A stretch of 64,000 nucleotides of DNA from Agrilactobacillus composti DSM 18527 = JCM 14202 (lineage in GTDB: Bacteria > Bacillota > Bacilli > Lactobacillales > Lactobacillaceae): positions 24,812 through 88,811 of the forward strand of contig NZ_AZGA01000054.1 in the NCBI RefSeq assembly GCF_001436375.1, written 5' to 3'. A program made the position numbers and the translations under genes. The first letter of the stretch is position 1; each line of letters begins with the position of its first letter. Of this stretch, positions 28,368 through 37,340 are shown one piece after another. The notes below the pieces were generated by a model that did not search any database, was not told the origin of the DNA, and was given only the letters and a program-made list of their open reading frames with translations.

Positions 28368-29505
28368 AATTACCCTCCTGATTTTCGAAATCCTGTGCTT
28401 CTTGAATTAACGTCTCTAAGTTATTACCCACTAAGGTCACATGCCCCAATTTTCGTTTAGGGCGAATCTCAGCTTTCCCATAATCATGGAAATGCCAATC
28501 CGGCCGGGTTACCAACGCCTGACGGGCGCGAATCAATTCGTCCCCTAATAAGTTGAACATCACCGCGGGTTTGAGTTGGTGGATCTCGGGGATCGGTAAG
28601 CCACAAATACTGCGGATATGGGCTTCAAATTGGGAAACATTGCAGGCTTCAATGCTGTAGTGCCCGGAATTATGGGGCCGAGGGGCCAATTCATTGACCA
28701 CCACTTGTTGGTCCTTGGTCACAAAGCACTCGATGCCTAAAACCCCGGCCAGCTCTAAGCCTTGGGCCACCTTGGTGGCGTAGGTTTTTATTTGGGCCAC
28801 CACGCTGTCGGGGATTCGGGCGGGGATGATGCTAGTGTGGAGAATGTGGTCGCGGTGCTGATTTTCAGCCACGGGGAAGGTGCGGATCACGCCGGCATTG
28901 GTTTGGGTCACCATGACGGAGACTTCTTTGTCAAAGCTGATGCGGCCCTCCAGGATGCAAGGAACTTGTTGGTAGAGCTTGGCGGCAGCGTCATAGTCGG
29001 CGGCACTGTTGATGTCTTGTTGGCCGTGGCCGTCATAGCCCCCTTCACTGGTTTTTAAAATGGCCGGCAGGCCGATGGTGGCCACAGCGTCTTGGAAGCT
29101 GGCGGCATCGGTGACTTTGGCAAAGGGGACGGTGGGAATGCCCTGTTGGTGCAAGAAGTTCTTTTCCTGCCAACGATCCCCGGTGATGGCTAAGAGTTCC
29201 ACGCCTTGGGGTAATTGTTGCTTAGAAAGTTGGCTTAACGTTTCAGTGGAGACATTCTCGAATTCATAAGTTAACACGTCACTTTTAGCGATTAGGTCAT
29301 TGATGGCCCCTTGGTCATCGTAGTCGGCGACGATTTGAAAGTCGCAAACTTGGGCGGTGGGACAATCTGGCGTGGGGTCTAAAACCCCCACCTTGTAGCC
29401 CATGCTCTTGGCACTGAGCGCCATCATTTGGCCTAATTGGCCTCCACCGATGATCCCGATGGTGGCCGGTGGTAAAATTGCCTGCTGTTTAAACAAGTTG
29501 GTCAC
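28342..29505 (-). CDS. purK: N5-CAIR synthetase (ATPase subunit)
   Basis: ATP-grasp carboxylase acting before Pur[18 protein letters not shown] is the N-terminal signature, [12 protein letters not shown] the ATP-grasp loop, and [13 protein letters not shown] the C-terminal signature. The start is uncertain: GTG 29505, TTG 29496 and TTG 29547 are all in frame within the 3' end of purE, and none has a good SD. GTG 29505 gives an N-terminus close to the family length and a 17-nt overlap with purE. Confidence 0.93.
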   Translation of the reverse strand: MTNLFKQQAILPPATIGIIGGGQLGQMMALSAKSMGYKVGVLDPTPDCPTAQVCDFQIVADYDDQGAINDLIAKSDVLTYEFENVSTETLSQLSKQQLPQGVELLAITGDRWQEKNFLHQQGIPTVPFAKVTDAASFQDAVATIGLPAILKTSEGGYDGHGQQDINSAADYDAAAKLYQQVPCILEGRISFDKEVSVMVTQTNAGVIRTFPVAENQHRDHILHTSIIPARIPDSVVAQIKTYATKVAQGLELAGVLGIECFVTKDQQVVVNELAPRPHNSGHYSIEACNVSQFEAHIRSICGLPIPEIHQLKPAVMFNLLGDELIRARQALVTRPDWHFHDYGKAEIRPKRKLGHVTLVGNNLETLIQEAQDFENQEGNFEKSSITL

Positions 29506-29974
29506 TACTTTCTCGGCTGGCTTGGGCCTGTTTTTCTCTGAAATCAACTAGGACCTGTTGCAAGTGCTCATCTTGGAGGCTCAATATTTCTGCGGCTAGG
29601 ATGGCGGCGTTCTTGGCACCGGCAGCGCCGATGGCCACGGTGGCCACGGGCACCCCCCCGGGCATTTGGACAATTGAAAGTAACGAATCGACGCCATTTA
29701 ATGTTCGTGTTTTAACCGGAACCCCAATTACAGGTAGGGTGGTTTTGGCGGCGATCATCCCCGGCAAGTGGGCAGCCCCACCGGCACCGGCAATAATCAC
29801 TTGAATCCCTTTTCCCCGGGCATTCTTGGCAAAATCAAACATCTCATCTGGCATACGATGGGCTGAAATCACTTGTTTGTTAAAGGCTATTCCGAAATCG
29901 GTTAACTGGTCCGCCGCATTTTTCATGGTTTCCCAATCAGATTTTGAGCCCATCACTAGGGCAACTTTTTCCAC
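29489..29974 (-). CDS. purE: N5-CAIR mutase
   Basis: Converts N5-CAIR to CAIR, 161 residues; first gene of the pur operon. [10 protein letters not shown] near 8-17 and SAHRMPDEM near 40 are the active-site motifs. Uses a GTG start 9 nt after GGGGAG. The codons for KTRTLN contain a copy of the PurBox-like sequence found upstream (29700-29713 versus 30075-30088). Confidence 0.96.
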   Translation of the reverse strand: MEKVALVMGSKSDWETMKNAADQLTDFGIAFNKQVISAHRMPDEMFDFAKNARGKGIQVIIAGAGGAAHLPGMIAAKTTLPVIGVPVKTRTLNGVDSLLSIVQMPGGVPVATVAIGAAGAKNAAILAAEILSLQDEHLQQVLVDFREKQAQASRESSDQLV

Positions 29975-30010
29975 TGTAGACGACTCCCCTTTTGAATATT
30001 TGGTATTTTT

Positions 30011-30088
30011 AGTTTAACGGTGTCAAACTGATATGTCAATGATAAATCCATATAATTACCCGTTTTCTAATTTTAATGTTCGTGTTTT
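30011..30088 (-). promoter_or_regulatory. pur operon promoter with PurBox-like element
   Basis: On the minus strand TTGACA (30039-30034), a 17-nt spacer and TAAACT (30016-30011) form a promoter 37 nt upstream of purE. An element AAACACGAACATT (30087-30075) lies about 36 nt upstream of the -35 and matches 11 of 13 positions of the PurR PurBox consensus AWWWCCGAACWWT. This fits PurR control at a PRPP-sensed operator. A second, weaker match (TTCCCGAATATT, 30196-30207) lies further upstream. Confidence 0.6.
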
Positions 30089-30242
30089 ACCTAATTTGGT
30101 CATATTCTTAATAAATATTCACGCAAAAATCACATTGAATCGGTAAAAACATAACAGAAATGCTAAAAAAGCCTAATATACTAATTATTAGACTTAGTTC
30201 CCGAATATTTTAGTAATTTTCTAATGGAAAGGCTGTGTTTTC

Positions 30243-30776
30243 ATGACAAGTGCTTGGCAATATTTTCCCGTTATTTTGATTTTTGCATTGATCTCCTTGG
30301 CCATCACTCGCTTGAAGACTGCCCACTTCACTGGGACTCAGCGCTTTGTTTTGACAACGGTGGTGGTCTACTTGGCGGCCTTAGACCTGTTATGTTTTAC
30401 CCCCAGTCAAATCAGCTGGGCAGCCTTAAATGACCTGCAGCCCACCTGGTTGCTGGGCCGGGTCCCCGCCAACTTCATCCCCTTTTACAAAATCGACCTG
30501 GGCTTTTTCCTAAACATCTTGATGACGATTCCCCTGGGGATTTATTTAAGCCTGCTGGTTAAACAACCTAGTTTAGCCCTCAGCCTCAAAGCCGGCCTAA
30601 TCTGCGGTGTGACCATTGAAAGCAGCCAACTGCTCTTCGGTGCCCTTTTTGACATTAAGCGCTGGGTGGATATCAACGACGTGATCACCAACTGTCTCGG
30701 GGTGCTTTTAGGGTATGGGACCTACGTGGCCATCACCAAACTCAGCCCGAAATTGGTCCGCAGTTTTGAGCTGTGA
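30243..30776 (+). CDS. VanZ-like membrane protein
   Basis: 177 residues with about four or five membrane segments. ANFIPFYKIDLGFFLNILMTIPLG and ESSQLLFGALFDIKRWVDINDVITNCLGVLLGY match the VanZ/RDD-associated VanZ family core. SD GGAAAGG is 9 nt upstream. VanZ-like proteins are linked to glycopeptide or lipoglycopeptide tolerance in some bacteria, but the mechanism is unknown. Divergent from the pur operon. Confidence 0.85.
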   Translation: MTSAWQYFPVILIFALISLAITRLKTAHFTGTQRFVLTTVVVYLAALDLLCFTPSQISWAALNDLQPTWLLGRVPANFIPFYKIDLGFFLNILMTIPLGIYLSLLVKQPSLALSLKAGLICGVTIESSQLLFGALFDIKRWVDINDVITNCLGVLLGYGTYVAITKLSPKLVRSFEL

Positions 30777-30855
30777 CCCAACACACATTGCATCTCGCCC
30801 CAAAGACTGGTAACTTTGAAGAAAGTACTTCAATCGGTTGCAATGAGGTGATAAG

Positions 30856-31821
30856 ATGGCTTTTTATGATATCGATAATGGTCAAACGACCCAGGGCACG
30901 GCGTTGTTTCAAGAAGTTGACTTGCGGGCCGGCAGTAGTGGCAAGCCCTATGCCAGCGGCTTTTTGACCACCAAAGCAAAACGCATCCCCTTTAAAGTTT
31001 GGGATGCGTCGGAAAATATGCGCCATTTCAATAACAAAATCGTGACTTTCAGCGGCAAACGTAATGATTATCAGGACAATCTGCAATTTGTCTTAGATGA
31101 AAAAAATTTAAAGTTAGCCGCCGACCAAACCCTGGCCAACTACCTGCCCAGTTCCTATTGGGATAAAAATACTTTAAAAGAAGACATGCGTTACTTCATT
31201 AAAAAGATCACCGACCCGGACTATCAAAAAATCGTCAGTGACCTGTACAAACAAGTGGCTCAAGATATTGTGGATCCGTTGTTTGACATGCCTGCGGCCA
31301 TCCGCATGCATCATGCCTTCATCGGCGGTTTATACACCCATACCCTATCCATGTGTTTTGAAGCCGAGGGTATTTTGAAAAACACCATTTATCAAGACCA
31401 GATCAACCCCAGCCTTCTGTATGCCGGCGTCTTGCTCCACGACCTGGGCAAAGCCTATGCCTACACCAATAGCCATGACCACGCCGAAAGTAAAGCCGGC
31501 CAGCTCTTAGAACACGTGGCCATCGTCGACGGCTTATTGGTGGCTGAGGGCGTCAAAGTCTTCAACTTAAGCTATGGCCAATTGCTGGCCAATGAGAAGT
31601 TCTTATTGTTACGCCACATGGTCTTGTCCCACCACGGCCGCCTAGAATGGGGCGCGGCCATTAAACCCGCCATTCCCGAAGCTATCTTGCTCCACCAATT
31701 AGACCTGATGGATTCCCGCCTGGAAATGATGCGGGAAGTCTATGATGACCAACAACCCGATAGCTTCAGTGACCGGATCTTTGGATTAGATAACATTCAC
31801 CTGTATCGCCATGGAGATTGA
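30856..31821 (+). CDS. yhaM: 3'-5' exoribonuclease YhaM
   Basis: 321 residues. Residues 1-95 form an OB-like nucleic-acid-binding part; an HD phosphohydrolase-type domain follows with HHAFIGGLYTHTLSM near 154-168, LLHDLGK near 195 and HHGRLEWG near 262. This architecture is diagnostic of YhaM/CBF1, which trims RNA and can act on DNA in Gram-positives. SD GAGGTG just before the ATG. Confidence 0.92.
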   Translation: MAFYDIDNGQTTQGTALFQEVDLRAGSSGKPYASGFLTTKAKRIPFKVWDASENMRHFNNKIVTFSGKRNDYQDNLQFVLDEKNLKLAADQTLANYLPSSYWDKNTLKEDMRYFIKKITDPDYQKIVSDLYKQVAQDIVDPLFDMPAAIRMHHAFIGGLYTHTLSMCFEAEGILKNTIYQDQINPSLLYAGVLLHDLGKAYAYTNSHDHAESKAGQLLEHVAIVDGLLVAEGVKVFNLSYGQLLANEKFLLLRHMVLSHHGRLEWGAAIKPAIPEAILLHQLDLMDSRLEMMREVYDDQQPDSFSDRIFGLDNIHLYRHGD

Positions 31822-31856
31822 TGTTTGATTTCTAACAACAGATTTCAGCTCTGTTA

Positions 31857-31996
31857 TGCTATCATCTGGCTATATAAAAAGCGCCCGGTTGCGTCAACAA
31901 CCCCGCGCTAAGCTCAACGCCATTCATTTAACGGTGGCATTGGTTAATACCACAAAATCGTCCCTAACTCGCCTAAACTAGCAGGGCGATTTTTTA
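31857..31996 (+). ncRNA. Orphan antitoxin-type RNA (type I TA, locus 2)
   Basis: A weakened extended -10 (TGCTATCAT at 31857-31865, against TGCTATAAT in locus 3) precedes AAAAAGCGCC, a 5' stem-loop around GGTTGCGTCAACAACC and an ACGGTGGCATTGG element shared with locus 1. It ends at the bidirectional terminator 31954-31996. On the opposite strand only a scrap like the toxin C-terminus (GCGAAAATTC) remains and no toxin ORF follows. A 16-bp perfect palindrome CCTGTACTAGTACAGG lies at 32017-32032, where the toxin would have been. Confidence 0.55.
31954..31996. terminator. Terminator of TA locus 2
   Basis: AAATCGtCCCT / AGGGCGATTTTTT stem, equivalent in position to the shared terminators of loci 1 and 3. 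Confidence 0.7.
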
Positions 31997-32126
31997 GTTT
32001 GGCTGAATTTTCGCACCCTGTACTAGTACAGGTCAACGCATTTTCTAACTGTTATATCAGCATAAATAACGGTAGTTTTAATCATTTTCTCATGATATAA
32101 TTATTATTAAGAAAGAGGTGAGAAAA

Positions 32127-32516
32127 GTGTCCCGTACCACTCGGTTTTTAAAAATAGCCATTGGTATCTCGTCTTTAGCCGCTATCCTATTCATTTTTCT
32201 ACCATCCCTAGACCCAATTGGCAGTAGCGCTAGTCAGTTGTTTAACGAAAATTTCTTCGTTACCTTAAGCTTTATGCTTGGTCTGCAACTCATCAACTTA
32301 CTATTGCTGAGATTCTCCAACAAAGCCGCTAAAATTGCGGGCATCATCATTAACATCCTGCTGGGCTTTGGTGCTTTGAGTACCTTTGCAGCGTATCTTT
32401 TCCTTCGTGGCGCCACTTTTGTAACTTTCGGCATCTTATTGACGACCATCGGTTTTATCGTCGCCTTTGGCCTAAATGCCTTGATCTCCACCCGGCCGAC
32501 GCCATCATTTCAATAA
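32127..32516 (+). CDS. Small four-span membrane protein, unknown
   Basis: 129 residues with four hydrophobic segments (about 11-27, 42-60, 67-90 and 94-118) and little else. I do not recognise the family. GTG 32127 lies 6 nt after AGAGGTG; an earlier in-frame GTG at 32118 is within that SD. It is bounded on both sides by type I TA loci, which may have displaced older neighbours. Confidence 0.65.
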   Translation: MSRTTRFLKIAIGISSLAAILFIFLPSLDPIGSSASQLFNENFFVTLSFMLGLQLINLLLLRFSNKAAKIAGIIINILLGFGALSTFAAYLFLRGATFVTFGILLTTIGFIVAFGLNALISTRPTPSFQ

Positions 32517-32565
32517 TTGTACTTAACCAAAGCTCTACATCACCCAGCCCAGCGGGTCCTGATGT

Positions 32566-32620
32566 CGGGCTTCTTTATTTGGGCACGATATAACGTCATT
32601 CAGAAAATTCCCAAAAGCGA
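32566..32620 (-). pseudogene. Decayed 3' end of a DHFR-like gene
   Basis: Read on the minus strand this stretch encodes RFWEFSE-stop-RYIVPK-stop, matching the C-terminus RFGEFAELRYTVPK of the intact DHFR-like gene 600 bp away (33188). The similarity continues past the stop codon into the first bases of its terminator. It is therefore a partial duplicate, now separated from the intact copy by TA locus 3. Confidence 0.7.
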
Positions 32621-32675
32621 ATTGATTTTTGATTGCTAGAAACAAATCTTAGCCATAGTATGCTATAATATGGCT

Positions 32676-32798
32676 ATACAAAAAGCGCCAGGTTGCATCA
32701 ACAACCCAGCGCCAATCACAAAGCCGTTTAAGACGGTGACAGATTTTGCGTTAAAAGACCGCTTTAACTCTGCAAAAGTTATGAAGGCGGTCTTTTAT
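32676..32798 (+). ncRNA. Antitoxin RNA of type I TA locus 3
   Basis: Promoter with extended -10 TGCTATAAT (TATAAT at 32664-32669). The predicted RNA starts near 32676 and has a 5' stem-loop (GCGCCAGGTTG / CAACCCAGCGC) followed by a CCGTTTAAGACGG hairpin. It ends in the terminator 32753-32798, overlapping the toxin 3' end. The AGACGG in the toxin leader (33011-33020 region, other strand) can pair with the loop-side CCGTTT. Layout and size resemble convergent par/Fst-type systems. Confidence 0.7.
32753..32798. terminator. Shared bidirectional terminator of TA locus 3
   Basis: AAAAGACCGC / GCGGTCTTTT stem extended by TTTAACT / AGTTATGAA pairing, with T-runs on both strands. Confidence 0.8.
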
Positions 32799-32929
32799 TT
32801 TATCCTTTTTTTGAGTCTTCGCCATGCTTTGATCAGCTGCGTCACTGAATTCAGCAGCTTTGCAACTGCTAAATTGAATGCCGTAAATGCACCAATCAAG
32901 GCAATGGTTAATAGCCCAAATGTGAACAA
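32795..32929 (-). CDS. Small hydrophobic toxin of a type I TA system
   Basis: A 44-residue peptide: one hydrophobic span (FGLLTIALIGAFTAFNLAV), then an amphipathic stretch and a strongly basic tail (KAWRRLKKRIK). This is the usual form of Fst/holin-like membrane toxins. The start is TTG 32929, exactly 7 nt after GGAGG; an in-frame ATG at 32947 lies upstream of that SD and would be untranslated. The mRNA starts from a TGGTATAAT (TATAAT at 33042-33037), leaving a leader of about 100 nt that allows antisense control. Family assignment is by form and context, not by a sequence match I can name. Confidence 0.7.
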   Translation of the reverse strand: MFTFGLLTIALIGAFTAFNLAVAKLLNSVTQLIKAWRRLKKRIK

Positions 32930-33005
32930 AATGGCGCCTCCTTTCATCGGAATGCTGGGTACTATGAGCTATATACCCATAAGAACCACCCTCTTAATTA
33001 GATTT

Positions 33006-33050
33006 GCCAACCGTCTCTAACTTCTTTGCTGCTGAAATTATACCATATAA
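33006..33050 (-). promoter_or_regulatory. Toxin promoter and conserved leader, TA locus 3
   Basis: Extended -10 TGGTATAAT followed by a leader whose first 25 nt (33030-33006) are identical to positions 171-195 of locus 1. Such identity in a non-coding leader implies base-pairing or structural constraint. Confidence 0.65.
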
Positions 33051-33051
33051 G

Positions 33052-33092
33052 AACCTGTGAGCCTAGAGTATCAATGGTTTACAGGCTTTTTG
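33052..33092 (+). terminator. Terminator-like hairpin upstream of the toxin promoter
   Basis: AACCTGTGAGCC / GGTTTACAGGCT stem followed by a plus-strand T-run. It is the counterpart of the hairpin at 109-150 and occupies the same place relative to the toxin promoter. Confidence 0.6.
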
Positions 33093-33137
33093 ATTGCATT
33101 ACGAATTCATCTGTATCATCTCAATAAATTACCCATC

Positions 33138-33188
33138 CAAAAAGCCCCTTGCCAGCAACCTATCCATGCTGTTGGCAAGGGGCTTCTT
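33138..33188 (-). terminator. Terminator of the DHFR-like gene
   Basis: AAGCCCCTTGCCAgCA / TGtTGGCAAGGGGCTT, a very stable stem, with a minus-strand T-run right after the stop codon. Confidence 0.88.
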
Positions 33189-33712
33189 TATTTGGGCACT
33201 GTATAACGCAATTCAGCGAATTCCCCAAAACGGCTCACCGCCGTTAGTTTTAGCCGCTGTTGGTAGCTGGTATCCTGGAACAACGGGATACCTTGGCCCA
33301 ACAGGACTGGGGCGATTTGAATGATCCACTGGTCCACCAAATTGGCTTGGGTGGCGACTTTAAGCAATTGTCCGCCGCCCACCAACCAAATCGCCTCAGA
33401 TCGAGTGGCTTTTAGCTGGGTGAGAAATACCGCCGGATCGTCATGAATGACTTTAGCATCGGGCAATTGCAGCTTCGGTTGCCGGGAAAAGACATAGTTT
33501 TCCTTATCGGGATAGAGCAGGTCATCTTTGAGATAATACTTGCTGGCTTCATAGGTCCGACGCCCCATGGCCGTGATACCAATGGTTTTGTAAAAAGCGG
33601 GGTAAGTACTGCCATCCCCTTCTGGCGTGGTCAACAACCAGCTCAAATCATCATCGACCCCCGCCAAATAACCATCTAAGCTGATAGCGCCATAAAAAAT
33701 TAATTGTCCCAT
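33188..33712 (-). CDS. Dihydrofolate reductase-like protein (RibD C-terminal type)
   Basis: 174 residues. ISLDGYLAG at the N-terminus, GRRTYEASKYYL near 50, and VGGGQLLKVATQANLVDQWIIQIAPVLLGQGIPLF near 110-145 match the RibD_C/YyaP-like reductase family, which binds NADPH. These stand-alone proteins are not housekeeping FolA and their substrate is unknown. A decayed 3' copy lies at 32566-32620. Confidence 0.85.
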   Translation of the reverse strand: MGQLIFYGAISLDGYLAGVDDDLSWLLTTPEGDGSTYPAFYKTIGITAMGRRTYEASKYYLKDDLLYPDKENYVFSRQPKLQLPDAKVIHDDPAVFLTQLKATRSEAIWLVGGGQLLKVATQANLVDQWIIQIAPVLLGQGIPLFQDTSYQQRLKLTAVSRFGEFAELRYTVPK

Positions 33713-33746
33713 TTAATCATGCCCCCTTATCAAATACCAACTAGGC

Positions 33747-34223
33747 TCAAACATCTTTTTTTAAAATCCATAAAGTCCCAATTTCGCTATCCCGGCGCTG
33801 GCCATCATCCCGAAAGCCGGCTTTAAAATACAAAGCCTGGGCCGCGGTATTGTTGGCATTGACTGCCAATATAATGCGCTGAATCCCCGGAAAGTGTTGG
33901 GCCACATATTGGGGTAGGGCTAACATAGCTTGTAAGGCAATATGCTGGCCCCGGTAGCGGTCATCCACCGACAATGCCCGTAACAAAATATCTGTTTCAA
34001 AGCGGCCGCCATATAGTTGCGGGCCGTCCTTGACATGGAGACAAAAAAAGCCCACCAGCAAATTGGCCCGGTAAATCATCATGGGAAAGCGATTGGACTT
34101 GCCCGCTGAGCGGGTGATAACCGACGTGGGCCCGCCGGTATAACGCTGATCTTGCAGTTGGTAGGCGGCCACTTGGGTTTGATTTTCCGAGGTATCCACA
34201 TAACGTTTAATTGTAACAGCCAT
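33747..34223 (-). CDS. GNAT-family N-acetyltransferase
   Basis: 158 residues. LRALSVDDRYRGQHIALQAMLALPQYV near 80-107 is motif A with the acetyl-CoA pyrophosphate loop (in the form RGQHIA), and LAVNANNTAAQALYFKAGFRDDGQ near 118-140 is motif B. The acceptor is unknown. SD GGGGGAAT is upstream. Separated from the DHFR-like gene by 34 nt and probably cotranscribed with it. Confidence 0.88.
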   Translation of the reverse strand: MAVTIKRYVDTSENQTQVAAYQLQDQRYTGGPTSVITRSAGKSNRFPMMIYRANLLVGFFCLHVKDGPQLYGGRFETDILLRALSVDDRYRGQHIALQAMLALPQYVAQHFPGIQRIILAVNANNTAAQALYFKAGFRDDGQRRDSEIGTLWILKKDV

Positions 34224-34262
34224 CCCCGATTCCCCCTTTGTTGTCAGATAGCCTTATTATAC

Positions 34263-34312
34263 CAAAAAGCGCCCTAGTGCAGCCGTTTAGCTGTTCTAGA
34301 GCGCTATTTTTA
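34263..34312 (-). terminator. Terminator of mvaK2
   Basis: AGCGCcCTAG / CTAGaGCGCT stem with A/T runs at both ends, between mvaK2 and the GNAT gene on the minus strand. Confidence 0.75.
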
Positions 34313-34321
34313 TACTAACGT

Positions 34322-35407
34322 TTAATCAATGGTCATATCCGCCACTTCATGGACTTTTAAATCTAAGGGTTCTACCCCCACTAATTGCCATTGGTCGCGG
34401 ATGGCTTGGGTGTTGACTTGCTGAGAAATGATGGTGATGCCACAATCGCCCCCACCGGCCCCGGAGGTCTTGGCGGCCCCGCCGCCGGCTTCGGCTAAGT
34501 CACACATTTGCTTCAATAACGTGGTTTCAATGGAAACTTCACTTAAAGTACTGAGTTCCTGAAGCAAGCGGCGATTGATGGTGATTTGGTGTTGGATTTC
34601 GGCCAAATCCCCTGTTTCAAAGCCCTGGATCATGGCGGTGACGCAGGCTTTAGAAGCTTTAAGAAATTGCAAATAAGCCTCATGGCGCGTGGCGGTGGCA
34701 ATGGTGATTTTATCCACCAATTGGGAGGTGGAGGCCGGTGAGCCGGTCCAGCCGATCATCAACTCCAAATCCCGGGGAGGCTGGAGCATCTGAACATCTA
34801 AATCCGGCCACTTCATGTCTAAAAGTTGGCTGAGGGTCGCCACATGGCGTTGGGCCCGCAGCCAGCCATGGTTGAAGGAGCGATAAGCGATCCACCCCCC
34901 ATAGACACTGGCGGCAATGTCCCCTAAAGAACCGTTACCTTGGACATCCAGATGGGCAATGGCGGAAAGCTTATAAATCTCATCCTTAGATAGAACTAAA
35001 CCATAGAATTGACACAAAGCCTTGACGGTCCCCACCGTGACGGCGGCGGAACTGCCCAGGCCGTACTTGCGGCCATCTTCGGAATCTAGTTGGGAATTGA
35101 TATTTAGTTTGAATAATTTTAATTTTTTACCTTGTTCTAACGCGTATTGTTCCGTGAAACGGATGGCCGAGAGAATGTAATGGAAGGGATTATCCCGATT
35201 ATCAAATACCATCTTGTCCCCGTTGCGGCGCCAATACAGTGAGTTTTCCTGATACTGTTTTGATTCAATACTGCCAATTTCATCACTTTGGGTGATGGAA
35301 ACTGTCACGAACTGATCAAGGGCCACGATAATTGCGGGCATCCCCGGTTCTACGACCGCATACTCCCCGGCAATGTACAGCTTCCCTGGTGCTTTGACCG
35401 TTATCAA
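34322..35407 (-). CDS. mvaK2: Phosphomevalonate kinase
   Basis: Second kinase of the mevalonate route to isopentenyl diphosphate. 361 residues of the GHMP family: APGKLYIAGEYAV at the N-terminus, KYGLGSSAAVTVGTV near 112 (ATP loop) and KTSGAGGGDCGI near 325 (C-terminal GHMP motif). In many lactobacilli the gene follows mvaK1 and mvaD; here neither is adjacent, so the pathway genes are split. Confidence 0.93.
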   Translation of the reverse strand: MITVKAPGKLYIAGEYAVVEPGMPAIIVALDQFVTVSITQSDEIGSIESKQYQENSLYWRRNGDKMVFDNRDNPFHYILSAIRFTEQYALEQGKKLKLFKLNINSQLDSEDGRKYGLGSSAAVTVGTVKALCQFYGLVLSKDEIYKLSAIAHLDVQGNGSLGDIAASVYGGWIAYRSFNHGWLRAQRHVATLSQLLDMKWPDLDVQMLQPPRDLELMIGWTGSPASTSQLVDKITIATATRHEAYLQFLKASKACVTAMIQGFETGDLAEIQHQITINRRLLQELSTLSEVSIETTLLKQMCDLAEAGGGAAKTSGAGGGDCGITIISQQVNTQAIRDQWQLVGVEPLDLKVHEVADMTID

Positions 35408-35592
35408 ACAAATTCCTTCTTCTATAAATAATCGTTACAATTTATTTTACCACAACTCATCATAGCAATAATCCTTAACTGGTTGCAACTACTTCATGGT
35501 TATACCATTAAAAGGCCTCAAAATGGTCTTATATGACAAATCTGTTAGCTGAGGCGGCCTCTTATAATGAATATTTATAATGACTACCCTGT

Positions 35593-35622
35593 TTGACTAT
35601 ATTTTTTATAAGGTTCTATACT
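35593..35622 (+). promoter_or_regulatory. mleS promoter
   Basis: TTGACT (35593-35598), an 18-nt spacer and TATACT (35617-35622), 45 nt upstream of the mleS ATG. No LysR-type mleR gene lies next to it, so any malate-responsive activator is elsewhere. Confidence 0.65.
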
Positions 35623-35666
35623 GACACCATCAACAAAAAAGTTAGTCTTCGAAGGGAGCACATATT

Positions 35667-37289
35667 ATGCAAGCAAGAGAAATATTAAATAACCCATTTT
35701 TAAATAAAGGCACTGGTTTCACCCAAGCGGAACGAGACGATCTGGGGCTTAATGGCCTGATTCCACCCCGTGTGCAAACCATTGCTGAACAGGCCCAACA
35801 AGTCTATGCCCAATACCAAACCAAGGTCAATGACTTAGAAAAGCGCCTGTTCTTAATGCAAATCTTCAATGAAAATCGTACCCTATTCTTCTATTTATTC
35901 GCCCAACATGTGGCTGAATTCATGCCCATCGTTTATGACCCAACCATCGCTGAGACCATTGAAAACTACAGCCATCTGTTCGTGCAAACCCAAGATGCCG
36001 TGTATTTATCCGTAGATGATCCTAAAAACATGAAATCCGCCCTACAAAACGGTGCTGACGGTCGGGATATTCGCCTGATCGTGGTCAGCGATGCGGAAGG
36101 TATCTTAGGTATCGGCGACTGGGGTGTTCAAGGTGTGGATATCTCTGTGGGTAAGCTGATGGTTTATACCGCCGCCGCTGGCCTGGACCCCCGCCAAGTC
36201 CTACCTGTGGTCATTGATGCCGGCACTAACCGCCAAAGCCTATTAGATGATCCCATGTATCTGGGCAATCGGCATCAACGGACCCGGGGGGCTCAATACG
36301 ACGATTTCATCGACCAATTCGTTGAAGTCGTTGAAGACCTGTTCCCTAAAGTCTACTTGCATTGGGAAGACTTTGGCCGCAGCAATGCCGCTAAAATCCT
36401 AGACAAATATAAAGACAAGATCACCACCTTCAACGACGACATCCAAGGCACCGGCATCATCGTTTTGGCGGGTATTTTAGGGGCCTTGAAGATTTCCGGT
36501 GAAAAACTCACCGACCAAAAATACCTCTCCTTTGGGGCTGGCACTGCCGGGGCCGGGATCGTCAAACGCATCTATGACGAAATGATCGTCGAAGGCCTGA
36601 CACCTGAAGAAGCCAAACAGCATTTTTATCTGGTGGACAAGCAAGGCCTATTATTTGAAGATACCCCAGATCTCACGCCAGAACAAAAACCCTTTGCCAG
36701 AAAGCGCAGTGAGTTTGCCAATGCAAACACCTTGACCAATCTGGAAACCGTCATCAAAGCCGTGCACCCCACCATTCTAGTGGGGACTTCCACGCAGCAT
36801 GGTGCCTTCACGGAAGCGGCCATCAAGGCAATGGCTAGCGCCACCAAACGGCCGATCATCTTCCCAATCTCTAATCCCACCAAGTTGATTGAAGCCAGTG
36901 CGGCTGATTTGATTCAGTGGACGGACGGTCATGCCTTGGTAGCTACAGGGATTCCCAGTGCCCCAGTGGTTTACAAAGGGACCACTTACGAAATCGGCCA
37001 GGCTAATAACGCCTTGGTTTATCCCGGTTTAGCCTTTGGGACCATTGCCGTATCCGCTAAGTTATTGACCGACGATATGATCAGTGCCGCCGCCCATTCT
37101 TTAGGGGGCATTGTGGATACCACTAAACCCGGTGCCGCCGTCTTACCACCCGTCAGCAAATTAGACGTGTTCTCCAGAACCGTTGCCGTAGCCACTGCCA
37201 AAGCTGCCGTGGCGGCCAACTTGAATCAAGAACCAATTCAAGACGTGGCTCAAGCGGTGGATGATATGAAATGGACGCCTAAATACTAA
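35667..37289 (+). CDS. mleS: Malolactic enzyme
   Basis: NAD- and Mn-dependent direct decarboxylation of L-malate to L-lactate and CO2, giving deacidification and proton-motive force. 540 residues. The catalytic region [24 protein letters not shown] near 151-174, [12 protein letters not shown] near 233 and the NAD-binding loop [10 protein letters not shown] near 289 are those of the malic enzyme superfamily. Pairing with a malate permease 51 nt downstream supports malolactic rather than malic enzyme. SD GAAGGGAG. Confidence 0.95.
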   Translation: MQAREILNNPFLNKGTGFTQAERDDLGLNGLIPPRVQTIAEQAQQVYAQYQTKVNDLEKRLFLMQIFNENRTLFFYLFAQHVAEFMPIVYDPTIAETIENYSHLFVQTQDAVYLSVDDPKNMKSALQNGADGRDIRLIVVSDAEGILGIGDWGVQGVDISVGKLMVYTAAAGLDPRQVLPVVIDAGTNRQSLLDDPMYLGNRHQRTRGAQYDDFIDQFVEVVEDLFPKVYLHWEDFGRSNAAKILDKYKDKITTFNDDIQGTGIIVLAGILGALKISGEKLTDQKYLSFGAGTAGAGIVKRIYDEMIVEGLTPEEAKQHFYLVDKQGLLFEDTPDLTPEQKPFARKRSEFANANTLTNLETVIKAVHPTILVGTSTQHGAFTEAAIKAMASATKRPIIFPISNPTKLIEASAADLIQWTDGHALVATGIPSAPVVYKGTTYEIGQANNALVYPGLAFGTIAVSAKLLTDDMISAAAHSLGGIVDTTKPGAAVLPPVSKLDVFSRTVAVATAKAAVAANLNQEPIQDVAQAVDDMKWTPKY

Positions 37290-37340
37290 GCTTAAGCTAC
37301 GCGCGTTATTTGGGGTTTCAGGAGGGAGTTAGCACACACC

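Noticed and set aside
32670..33020. 116-codon plus-strand ORF across TA locus 3
   Set aside because: It is antisense to the toxin gene and runs through the antitoxin RNA and the shared terminator; no SD, and the composition reflects the opposite-strand toxin.
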